Assembly: GCA_019689675.1 (NCBI GenBank)
Contig: JADGGZ010000011.1
Location: 1 to 39,248, forward strand
Reading direction: 5' to 3'
From: Rhodospirillales bacterium
GTDB taxonomy: Bacteria > Pseudomonadota > Alphaproteobacteria > ATCC43930 > CGMCC-115725
DNA length: 39,248 nt
The position numbers were made by a program, and so were the translations under genes. The notes beneath the pieces were generated by a model. It was given only the letters and a program-made list of their open reading frames with translations, was not told the DNA's origin and searched no databases. Positions 32,993 through 39,248 of this stretch are shown here, piece by piece; within the stretch, counting starts at the first letter, position 1, and the number at the start of each line of letters is the position of its first letter.

Positions 32993-34084
32993 CTTCGCCC
33001 GATCGCAGCCCTCGCTCTCGCCGCGACCCTCGCCCTGCCGGCCGCCGCCGCCGAGGAGAAGGTGCTCGCGATCTACAACTGGTCCGACTACGTCGCGCCC
33101 GACACGATCGCGAAATTCGAGGCCGAGACCGGCATCAAGGTGACCTACGACGTCTACGACTCGAACGAGACGCTCGAGGCGAAGCTGCTCGCGGGGAAAT
33201 CGGGATACGACATCGTCGTGCCGAGCTTCAGCCCGTTCATGATCCGTCAGATCAAGGCGGGCGTTTACCGGCCGATCGACAAGTCGAAGCTCAAGAACTA
33301 CGGCAATCTCGACAAGGCGATCCTCGAGCGGACCAGCGCGGGCGACCCCGGCAACGCGCACGGCGTCCCCTATCTCTGGGGCACCACCGGCATCGGCTAC
33401 AACGTCGCCAAGGTGAAGGAGGCGCTCGGACCCGACGCGCCCGTCGACAGCCTCGCCCTGCTGTTCGACCCGAAGAACGCCGCCAAGCTCGCCCCGTGCG
33501 GCATCTCCCTCCTCGACACGGCTCAGGAGATCTTCCCGGCCGCCCTCGCCTATCTCGGCCGGAACCCGATCTCGCGCGACCTCAAGGATCTCGAGGCCGC
33601 CGCCGAGGCGGTCCAGAAGATCCGCCCGTCGATCCGCAAGTTCCACTCCTCGCAGTACATCAACGACCTCGCCAACGGCGATCTGTGCGTTGCCTTCGGC
33701 TACTCCGGCGACGTCATCCAGGCGCAGACGCGCGCCGAGGAGGCGAAGAACGGGATCGAGATCAGATACTCGATCCCGAAGGAGGGCGCGATGCTCTGGG
33801 TCGACATGCTGGGGATTCCGAAGGACGCGCCGCATCCGGAGAACGCGCATCTCTTCATCGACTACATCCTGCGCCCCGAGGTGATCGCGGCGATCACCAA
33901 CGCCGTCGGCTTTCCGAACCCGAACACGCTCGCGACCGAGCTCGTGGACGAGGAGATCCGCGAGGACCCGGCGATCTATCCGCCGGAGGCGGTGCGCGAG
34001 AAGCTCTTCTTCGACCAGCCTGCCGAAGGCGATTTCGAGCGCCGGCGCACCCGCGCCTGGACGCGGGTCAAGTCGGGAAGTTGA
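32990..34084 (+). CDS. potF: Putrescine-type ABC transporter periplasmic binding protein
   Basis: A 364-residue binding protein with a signal peptide (residues 1-20, ending AAAA). It follows E. coli PotF closely: YNWSDYVAPDTIAKFEAETGIKV in pieces, VYDSNETLE, ATTGIGYN-like GTTGIGYNV, KFHSSQYINDLANGDLCVA, YSIPKEGAMLWVDM and the end RTRAWTRVKSG. The polyamine-binding Trp, Ser, Tyr and Asp residues of the YNWSDY motif and the Asp of the SGD motif are present, so a diamine such as putrescine is the likely ligand. It starts the potFGHI operon; its stop overlaps the TTG of potG. No ribosome site, see the promoter entry. Confidence 0.94.
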   Translation: MLRPIAALALAATLALPAAAAEEKVLAIYNWSDYVAPDTIAKFEAETGIKVTYDVYDSNETLEAKLLAGKSGYDIVVPSFSPFMIRQIKAGVYRPIDKSKLKNYGNLDKAILERTSAGDPGNAHGVPYLWGTTGIGYNVAKVKEALGPDAPVDSLALLFDPKNAAKLAPCGISLLDTAQEIFPAALAYLGRNPISRDLKDLEAAAEAVQKIRPSIRKFHSSQYINDLANGDLCVAFGYSGDVIQAQTRAEEAKNGIEIRYSIPKEGAMLWVDMLGIPKDAPHPENAHLFIDYILRPEVIAAITNAVGFPNPNTLATELVDEEIREDPAIYPPEAVREKLFFDQPAEGDFERRRTRAWTRVKSGS

Positions 34085-35253
34085 GCGCGACGAAGCCGCG
34101 CCCCCGCCCCAGTCCCGCCACCGGGGACGAAGGCGCCGGCATCGAACCCGGGAAGGAAGGCGCCGCCCCGCAGTCCTTCGTGCGCGCCCCGCCCGCGGCG
34201 GCGGCGTCGATCGTCCGCATCGAGGGCGTGAGGAAACGCTTCGCAGGCACGACCGCCGTCGACGGCGTCTCGCTCGACATCGGGCGCGGCGAGTTCTTCG
34301 CGCTTCTCGGTCCCTCGGGGTGCGGCAAGACCACGCTCCTGCGCCTTCTCGCCGGGTTCGAGCAGCCGGACGAGGGCGAGATCTTCATCGACGGCGAGCC
34401 GATGGCGGGCGTGCCGCCCTACCGCCGCCCGGTCAACATGATGTTCCAGAGCTACGCGCTCTTCCCGCACATGAGCGTAGCCGCGAACATCGGCTACGGG
34501 CTGAAGCAGCAGGGCCTTCCGCGGGCCGAGATCGCGGCGCGGGTCGCCCGGCTTCTCGATCTCGTCGAGCTCGGCGGGCTCGGGGAGCGGCGGCCGAGCG
34601 CGCTTTCGGGCGGCCAGCGGCAGCGCGTCGCGCTGGCGCGCGCCCTCGCCCGCGAACCGAAGCTTCTTCTCCTCGACGAGCCGCTGGCGGCGCTCGACCG
34701 GAAGCTGCGCGAGCGCACCCAGCTCGAGCTCGTGGCGCTTCAGCGGCGGCTCGGCCTCACCTTCGTGGTCGTGACGCACGACCAGGAGGAGGCGCTCGGC
34801 ATGGCGACGCGGATCGCCGTCATGGAGAAGGGAAGGCTGCGCCAGGTCGGCACGCCCGAGGACATCTACGAGCGCCCGCGATCGCGTTTCGTCGCCGACT
34901 TCATCGGCGAGGTGAACCTCTTCGAGGGCACGCCCGCGGGCGCCGAGGGAGGGCTCGTCTGGCTCGACACGGCGGACGGCCGTCTCGCCGGGACGGGTCC
35001 CTCCGGCGCGATCGCGCTTTCGGTCCGGCCGGAAGACATCGAGATCGCCACGCACCGGCCGAACGCGACGAACGTCGTCGTCGGGCGCGTGGAAGGGGCG
35101 CGCTACCGGGGCGACGACATGGTGGTGCATGTGCGCCTCGAGAGCGGCAAGGCCGTGCGCGCGACGCGCCTGCCGCACGCGCCGCCGCTGCCGGCGGACG
35201 CCGACGTGTTCCTCTCCTGGTCGCCCCAGGACGCGGTGGCGCTCGCCGAATGA
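34081..35253 (+). CDS. potG: Putrescine/spermidine ABC transporter ATPase
   Basis: A 390-residue ATPase. Walker A is GPSGCGKTT, the Q-loop is MMFQSYALFPHMSV, the signature is LSGGQRQRV, Walker B is LLLLDEPLAALD, and the His switch is VVTHDQEEA. A C-terminal TOBE domain (about 290-390) is present. The first 40 residues are a low-complexity Pro/Ala/Glu extension not found in E. coli PotG. The TTG at 34081 overlaps the potF stop and has GGGAAG nearby; a later start would remove the extension, but no better codon with a ribosome site is seen. Confidence 0.93.
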   Translation: MSATKPRPRPSPATGDEGAGIEPGKEGAAPQSFVRAPPAAAASIVRIEGVRKRFAGTTAVDGVSLDIGRGEFFALLGPSGCGKTTLLRLLAGFEQPDEGEIFIDGEPMAGVPPYRRPVNMMFQSYALFPHMSVAANIGYGLKQQGLPRAEIAARVARLLDLVELGGLGERRPSALSGGQRQRVALARALAREPKLLLLDEPLAALDRKLRERTQLELVALQRRLGLTFVVVTHDQEEALGMATRIAVMEKGRLRQVGTPEDIYERPRSRFVADFIGEVNLFEGTPAGAEGGLVWLDTADGRLAGTGPSGAIALSVRPEDIEIATHRPNATNVVVGRVEGARYRGDDMVVHVRLESGKAVRATRLPHAPPLPADADVFLSWSPQDAVALAE

Positions 35254-35272
35254 CGGCTCCCGAGGGCGCCGC

Positions 35273-36118
35273 ATGATCGAGTCGAAGCGGCTTCGCGCGG
35301 GGATTCTTCTCCCGCCCTATCTGTGGCTCCTCCTCTTCTTCCTGGCGCCCTTCCTCATCGTGCTGGCGATCAGCTTCGGCGAGACCGCGATCGGCGTGCC
35401 GCCCTTCACGCTCGGCTGGCCGCCCTCGCTCTTCTCGTGGGAGATCCTCGCCGGCGACTCGCTCTATCTGCGCGCCTGGGGCAACTCGCTGCTCTTCGCC
35501 ACGATCGCGACGCTGTGCTGCCTCCTCCTCGGCTACCCGATGGCGTACGCGATCGCGCGCGCCCCCGGGCGGCGGCGCGACCTCCTCCTCCTCTTCGTGA
35601 TCCTGCCCTTCTGGACGAGCTTCCTCATCCGCGTCTACGCCTGGACCGGGCTCCTGCGCCCCAACGGCACGATCAACGAGGCGCTTCTCTGGCTCGGGCT
35701 CATCGAGGCGCCGTTGCCGCTCATGAACAATGCGTTCGGCGTCGTTCTCGGCCTCGTCTACTCCTACCTGCCGTTCATGGTGCTGCCGCTCTACGCGACG
35801 CTCGAGAAGCTCGACGCGACGCTCCTCGAGGCGGCGGCGGATCTCGGCGCGACACCGCGCCGCGCATTCCTTTCGGTGACGCTTCCGCTCTCGCTGCCCG
35901 GCATTCTGGCGGGCTCTCTTCTCGTCTTCATCCCCGCGGCGGGCGAGTTCGTCGTGCCCGATCTGCTCGGCGGGCCCGACACGCTGATGATCGGCAAGGT
36001 GCTCTGGGACGAGTTCTTCACCAATCGCGACTGGCCCGTCGCCTCGGCGCTCGCAGTTTCGATGCTGGTGCTGCTGGGCGTTCCGCTCGCGCTTTTGAGG
36101 CGCGCCTTCGCGTCATGA
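35273..36118 (+). CDS. potH: Putrescine/spermidine ABC transporter permease (PotH type)
   Basis: A 281-residue membrane protein with six helices. LPPYLWLLLFFLAPFLIVLAIS is the usual start, FVILPFWTSFLIRVYAWTGLL is a polyamine-permease marker, and the EAA loop is EAAADLGATPRRAFLSVTLPLSLPGI in part. GEFVVPDLLGG is typical. The ATG at 35273 lies 19 bases after the potG stop. The stop overlaps the ATG of potI (ATGA). Confidence 0.94.
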   Translation: MIESKRLRAGILLPPYLWLLLFFLAPFLIVLAISFGETAIGVPPFTLGWPPSLFSWEILAGDSLYLRAWGNSLLFATIATLCCLLLGYPMAYAIARAPGRRRDLLLLFVILPFWTSFLIRVYAWTGLLRPNGTINEALLWLGLIEAPLPLMNNAFGVVLGLVYSYLPFMVLPLYATLEKLDATLLEAAADLGATPRRAFLSVTLPLSLPGILAGSLLVFIPAAGEFVVPDLLGGPDTLMIGKVLWDEFFTNRDWPVASALAVSMLVLLGVPLALLRRAFAS

Positions 36119-36885
36119 GCCGCGTCCTTCTCGGGATCGGCTACGTCTTCCTCTACGCGCCGATCGCGCTCCTCGTCCTCTACAGCTTCAACGCCTCGCG
36201 CCTCGTCGCCGTCTGGGGCGGCTTCTCGACGAAATGGTACGGCGAGCTCCTGCGCAACGAGGCGATCCTCGGCGCGACCCTCGTCAGCCTCGAGGTGGCG
36301 GCGCTCGCCGCGACTATCGCGGCGGTGCTCGGCACGCTCGCCGGCACCGCGCTCGCGCGCTGGCGCTTTCCGGGGCGCACCGTCTTCTCCGTCATGGCGA
36401 CGGCGCCGCTCGTGCTGCCCGAGGTCATCACCGGCCTCTCGCTGCTGCTTCTTTTCGTCTCGACCGAGCAATGGCTCGGCTGGCCGCAGGGGCGCGGCGT
36501 CCTCACCATCACGATCGCGCACGCCACGCTCGGCCTCGCCTTCGTCGCCGTCGTCGTGCAGGCGCGGCTCGCCGCCTTCGACCGCAGCCTCGAGGAGGCG
36601 GCGCTCGATCTCGGCGCGCCGCCCTGGAAAGTCTACGCCACCATCACCCTGCCGCTCATCGCGCCGGGGATCGCGACAGGGTGGCTTCTCGCCTTCACCT
36701 TGTCGCTCGACGATCTCGTGCTCGCGAGCTTCACCTCGGGCCCAGGCTCCTCGACGCTGCCGATGGTGATCTTCTCCGCCGTCCGTCTCGGCGTGAGCCC
36801 GCAGATAAACGCGCTCGCGACGATCCTCATCGGCCTCGTCGCGCTCGTCGTCGGGCTCGCGTTCTGGCTGGGCCGCCGGCGCTGA
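36115..36885 (+). CDS. potI: Putrescine/spermidine ABC transporter permease (PotI type)
   Basis: A 256-residue membrane protein with six helices. YAPIALLVLYSFNASRLVAVW and GFSTKWYGELL match PotI/PotC. APLVLPEVITGLSLLLLFV and the EAA loop EEAALDLGAPPWKVYATITLPLI in part are conserved, as is FTLSLDDLVLASFTSGPG. The start overlaps potH. It ends the potFGHI operon and is followed by a long stem-loop. Confidence 0.94.
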   Translation: MSRVLLGIGYVFLYAPIALLVLYSFNASRLVAVWGGFSTKWYGELLRNEAILGATLVSLEVAALAATIAAVLGTLAGTALARWRFPGRTVFSVMATAPLVLPEVITGLSLLLLFVSTEQWLGWPQGRGVLTITIAHATLGLAFVAVVVQARLAAFDRSLEEAALDLGAPPWKVYATITLPLIAPGIATGWLLAFTLSLDDLVLASFTSGPGSSTLPMVIFSAVRLGVSPQINALATILIGLVALVVGLAFWLGRRR

Positions 36886-36904
36886 GGGGCACGGGGGCCT
36901 CGCA

Positions 36905-36950
36905 GGACGATTTTCGCGCCTCCTCCGGGAGCCGAAACTCGTCCGTTTGC
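36905..36950 (+). terminator. Putative terminator of potFGHI
   Basis: Arms 36905-36916 and 36933-36944 (GGACGATTTTCG and CGAAACTCGTCC) pair at 11 of 12 positions around a 16-base loop, followed by GTTTGC. It lies 20 bases after the potI stop. The T-run is short. Confidence 0.55.
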
Positions 36951-36984
36951 GTTCGCTCACGGGTCCGAGGAGAGGAGAGCCCTC

Positions 36985-37260
36985 ATGCGGAAATTCATCA
37001 TCGAGCGCGAGATCCCGGCTGTCGGAACCCTCGAGCGGGAGCAACTCCGTCAGGCGGCGGCAAAATCCAACGCCGCCCTCGCGCAGCTCGCCCCCGACGT
37101 GCAATGGCAGCAATCCTATGTCGCCGCGGACCGGACCTTCTGCGTCTATCTCGCGAAAGACGAGGCGGCGGTCCGGCGCCATGCCGAGCTGAGCGGGTTT
37201 CCGGCGAACCGGATCATCGAGGTGAGGAAGGTCATCGATCCCTCCACCGCCTCCTCCTGA
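36985..37260 (+). CDS. DUF4242 family protein (SCO4226-like)
   Basis: A 91-residue ferredoxin-like-fold protein. The family pattern is KFIIEREIPAVGTL, then LRQAAAKSNAALAQL, VQWQQSYVAADRTFCVYLA, and HAELSGFPANRIIEV. A Streptomyces member of this family was found to bind nickel; here the His/Gln residues are present, but metal use is inference. Cytoplasmic, no signal. GAGGAGAGGAG stands before the ATG at 36985. It is separated from potI by a terminator-like stem, so it is likely transcribed on its own. Confidence 0.85.
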   Translation: MRKFIIEREIPAVGTLEREQLRQAAAKSNAALAQLAPDVQWQQSYVAADRTFCVYLAKDEAAVRRHAELSGFPANRIIEVRKVIDPSTASS

Positions 37261-37329
37261 CGTCGCCGCCGCAAAGCACGCCCGCGTCCATCGAGGGCTA
37301 GACTCTAGTCCAAAATGGATTTATCATGT

Positions 37330-37421
37330 CCCGACCTCGGGATGACGGCGACGGATCGCCGGCGTCGGCCGAAACCGCAAGTGCTGCGGAGCGGGTCCTG
37401 CATTTTCCCTGCATTTGCAGG
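37330..37421. repeat. Small inverted repeats in the 276-bp gap before the PuuD-like gene
   Basis: The gap from 37261 to 37536 has no supported gene. It holds a REP-like hairpin CCCGA-CC-TCGGG followed by ATGACGG (37330-37341), and CCTGCA repeated at 37397 and 37408; the second copy forms an exact inverted repeat CCTGCA-TT-TGCAGG (37408-37421), which could be a regulator site about 115 bases upstream of the start at 37537. Confidence 0.35.
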
Positions 37422-37523
37422 AAGACGCGGCTCCCGCCCCGGGGCAGAGACGGGGCGCGACGGCTTGCCGGCGGGCCCTGCGATCGCGATTTGAAGAAGC
37501 CGGAATTTTTCAGGATTGGCGGC

Positions 37524-37529
37524 TAGACT
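37524..37529 (+). promoter_or_regulatory. Possible -10 element of the PuuD-like gene
   Basis: TAGACT ends 7 bases before the ATG at 37537, in a gene with no ribosome site. No good -35 at the right spacing was found. This fits a leaderless start. Confidence 0.35.
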
Positions 37530-37536
37530 GCGCGCC

Positions 37537-38253
37537 ATGCGACGACCCGTCATCGGCCTCACCCTCGACTACGAGACGGGGGGCGGCTTCTCGAACCTTC
37601 CCTGGTACGCGATTCGCGAGAACTACTGCGCGGCGATCACGCGCGCCGGCGGGCTGCCGATGCTCCTGCCGCACGAGCCGGACCACGCCGCCCTCTATCT
37701 CGACGCCATCGACGGGCTCGTCGTCACCGGCGGCGCGTTCGACGTCGACCCCGCCCTCTTCGGCGCGGCGAGCCGGCACAAGGCGGTGACCACGAAGGAC
37801 CGCCGTACCGCCTTCGAGCTCGGCGTCACCCGCGGCGCCCTCGAGCGCGACATGCCGATCCTCGGCATCTGCGGCGGGCAGCAGCTCCTCAATGTCGCGC
37901 TCGGCGGCACGCTCATCCAGCATATCCCTGACGAGGTGGAAGGTGCCCTGCCGCACGAGCAGGGCAATCCGCGCGACGAGCCCGGTCATGCGGTGCGCAT
38001 CGAGAAGGGCACGCTGCTGCACCGCGTCACCGGCATGGACGAGATGCTGGTGAACTCCGCGCACCACCAGGCCGTGAAGGACGTCGCGCCCGGAATCGTC
38101 GTCGACGCGCTCGCGCCCGACGGCATCGTCGAGGGCATCGAGGACCCGCGCCGGCGCTTCTGCCTCGGCGTCCAGTGGCACCCCGAATACGCGATCTCGG
38201 AGGGCGACGAGGCGATCATGGCCGCCTTCGTCCAGGCCGCCGCCGCGAGGTGA
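37537..38253 (+). CDS. puuD: Gamma-glutamyl-gamma-aminobutyrate hydrolase family protein (PuuD-like)
   Basis: A 238-residue class I glutamine-amidotransferase-like hydrolase. The nucleophile is Cys112 in LGICGGQQLLNVALGG, and the other catalytic residues are His215 and Glu217 in QWHPEY. PDHAALYLDAIDGLVVTGGAFDVDP in pieces matches peptidase C26 enzymes. In the gamma-glutamylated putrescine pathway PuuD frees GABA, and the putrescine importer just upstream supports that role; other C26 enzymes act on other gamma-glutamyl compounds, so the symbol is tentative. The ATG at 37537 gives the family N-terminus (RPVIGLTLD). Its stop overlaps the GTG of rluB. Confidence 0.88.
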   Translation: MRRPVIGLTLDYETGGGFSNLPWYAIRENYCAAITRAGGLPMLLPHEPDHAALYLDAIDGLVVTGGAFDVDPALFGAASRHKAVTTKDRRTAFELGVTRGALERDMPILGICGGQQLLNVALGGTLIQHIPDEVEGALPHEQGNPRDEPGHAVRIEKGTLLHRVTGMDEMLVNSAHHQAVKDVAPGIVVDALAPDGIVEGIEDPRRRFCLGVQWHPEYAISEGDEAIMAAFVQAAAAR

Positions 38254-38993
38254 GCGAGGCGGGCGAGCGCATCGCCAAGGTCATGGCGCGCGCAGGCCTC
38301 TGCTCGCGCCGCGAGGCGGAGAGGTGGATCGCCGAGGGCCGGGTCGAGGTCAACGGCCGCGTTCTCGAGAGCCCCGCCGTCCTCGTGACCGAAATGGACG
38401 ACGTCCGGGTCGACGGCAAGCCGCTCGCCGCGCCCGAGCGGAGCCGGCTCTGGCGCTACCACAAGCCGGCAGGGCTGGTGACGACGCATCGCGACGAGAA
38501 GGGCCGCAAGACCGTCTTCGAGGCCTTGCCGCCGACGCTCCCGCGCGTCATCTCCGTCGGTCGGCTCGACCTCAACTCCGAAGGGCTCCTCCTCCTCACC
38601 AACGACGGCGCGCTGGCGCGGCGGCTCGAGCTTCCGGCGACAGGCTGGGTGCGGCGCTACCGCGTGCGGGTGCACGGCAAGCCGGACCCCGATTCCCTCG
38701 CCGCGCTCGCCAAGGGAATTACGATCGACGGCGTCTCGTACGGGCCCATCGACGCGAAGCTCGACAGGGTGCAAGGCAGCAACGCCTGGGTCACCGTCGC
38801 CCTGCGCGAGGGAAAGAACCGCGAGGTGCGGCGGGTCTTCGAGCATCTGGGGCTTCCGGTGACGCGCCTCATCCGTGTCGCCTACGGTCCCTTCCAGCTC
38901 GGCGCGCTGCCGCGCGGCGCCGTCGAGGAGGTTCCCGGCAAGGTGCTGAAGGAGCAACTGGGCGGGGATTTCCGTGCGGATCGTCGGCGGTAG
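38250..38993 (+). CDS. rluB: Ribosomal large subunit pseudouridine synthase, RluB/RsuA family
   Basis: A 247-residue enzyme with an N-terminal S4 RNA-binding domain (RIAKVMARAGLCSRREAERWIAEGRV in part, VNG) and the RsuA-type catalytic domain. The catalytic Asp107 is in GRLDLNSEGLLLLTNDG, and KNREVRRVFEHLG and RVAYGPF are conserved. It makes pseudouridine in rRNA, most likely 23S helix 89 if truly RluB; RsuA or RluE activity cannot be excluded. The GTG at 38250 overlaps the PuuD-like stop (GTGA). rsmD starts inside its last codons, an arrangement common in alphaproteobacteria. Confidence 0.9.
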   Translation: MSEAGERIAKVMARAGLCSRREAERWIAEGRVEVNGRVLESPAVLVTEMDDVRVDGKPLAAPERSRLWRYHKPAGLVTTHRDEKGRKTVFEALPPTLPRVISVGRLDLNSEGLLLLTNDGALARRLELPATGWVRRYRVRVHGKPDPDSLAALAKGITIDGVSYGPIDAKLDRVQGSNAWVTVALREGKNREVRRVFEHLGLPVTRLIRVAYGPFQLGALPRGAVEEVPGKVLKEQLGGDFRADRRR

Positions 38994-39248
38994 GCATCGC
39001 GGCCGCCCCCTCGCAGCGCCGCCGGGCGCGGGCGTGCGGCCGACGAGCGACCGGGCGCGCGAGGCGCTCTTCGACATTCTCGGCCACGGGCGCTACCAGG
39101 CCCCCTTCCGCGACGCCGCGGTGCTCGACGTCTTCGCGGGCACCGGCGCGCTCGGGCTCGAGGCGCTTTCGCGCGGCGCCGCCGAAGCCTTCTTCATCGA
39201 GGAGGACCGGGCCGCGCTGGCGGCGCTCCGGCGCAACATCGCCGCGCT
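38974..39248 (+). CDS. rsmD: 16S rRNA (guanine966-N2)-methyltransferase RsmD, 5' part
   Basis: Only the first 91 codons are in the window; the gene continues beyond the right edge. The N-terminus VRIVGGRHRGRPL, then VRPTSDRAREALFDIL, is the RsmD signature, and the S-adenosylmethionine motif I reads VLDVFAGTGALGLEALSRGA. The catalytic NPPY/F motif would lie past the edge. The GTG at 38974 has GGCGGGG about 5 bases upstream and overlaps the end of rluB by 20 bases, so the two rRNA-modifying genes are coupled. Confidence 0.93.
   Translation, partial: MRIVGGRHRGRPLAAPPGAGVRPTSDRAREALFDILGHGRYQAPFRDAAVLDVFAGTGALGLEALSRGAAEAFFIEEDRAALAALRRNIAA

Noticed and set aside
37326-37526. A 66-codon frame in the gap before the PuuD-like gene
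   Set aside because: No ribosome site, Arg/Gly-rich composition, no domain-like pattern, and it covers inverted repeats; more likely non-coding.

Overview
The window is about 39 kb of very GC-rich, gene-dense bacterial chromosome. Several gene orders point to an alphaproteobacterium of the Rhodospirillales/Hyphomicrobiales type: murJ-trpS, psd-pssA, ruvX divergent from gatCAB, overlapping pyrB with a degenerate pyrC, and rluB-rsmD. No rRNA, tRNA, CRISPR array, insertion sequence or phage gene was seen. The genus cannot be named from sequence alone.

Layout. 85-328 (-): wreck of a GxxExxY-family gene. 377-2499 (-): TauE/SafE permease, TIGR02186-like membrane-anchored protein and universal stress protein, tightly coupled. 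2664-5228 (-): murJ-trpS. 5332-5577 (+): small exported protein with its own terminator. 5696-10369 (+): gamma-glutamyltransferase, a membrane alkaline-phosphatase-superfamily enzyme, then psd and pssA (phosphatidylethanolamine synthesis). 10392-13548 (-): pyrB, a dihydroorotase homologue without its HxH metal ligands, and an arginase. 13601-14322 (+): a secreted barnase-type RNase and its barstar inhibitor. 14353-17597: a 2-oxoglutarate oxygenase, a sugar aminotransferase and a divergent family 2 glycosyltransferase. 17623-21337: ruvX (-) and gatCAB (+). 21437-23218: an unrecognised exported protein of 593 residues with a barrel-like end. 23484-26021: small membrane proteins, a second TauE/SafE permease and an FAD monooxygenase. 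26104-32488 (+): omega-aminotransferase, alanine dehydrogenase and a Dpp/Opp-type ABC transporter without a binding protein. 32521-32960: two small proteins. 32990-36885: potFGHI polyamine importer. 36985-37260: DUF4242 protein. 37537-38253: PuuD-like hydrolase, overlapping rluB and then rsmD, which runs off the right end.

How the parts fit. One theme is amine and amino-acid nitrogen: arginase, omega-aminotransferase, alanine dehydrogenase, peptide-type ABC transporter, putrescine importer and gamma-glutamyl-GABA hydrolase could together feed on arginine, peptides and polyamines. A second theme is the envelope: murJ, psd, pssA, the membrane hydrolase, the glycan genes and the large exported protein. 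The stretch between pyrB and ruvX (13.6-17.6 kb) looks like an accessory insertion between two housekeeping blocks that, from memory, lie close together in related genomes.

The most unusual items are the 593-residue exported protein, with a nine-G run before its ribosome site and a repeated 10-mer upstream; the metal-site-deficient dihydroorotase; the barnase/barstar pair; a perfect 9+1+9 palindrome over the potF start; and repeated placement of promoter -10 elements 5-10 bases before start codons lacking a ribosome site, suggesting leaderless messages. No clearly new multi-gene system is demonstrated.
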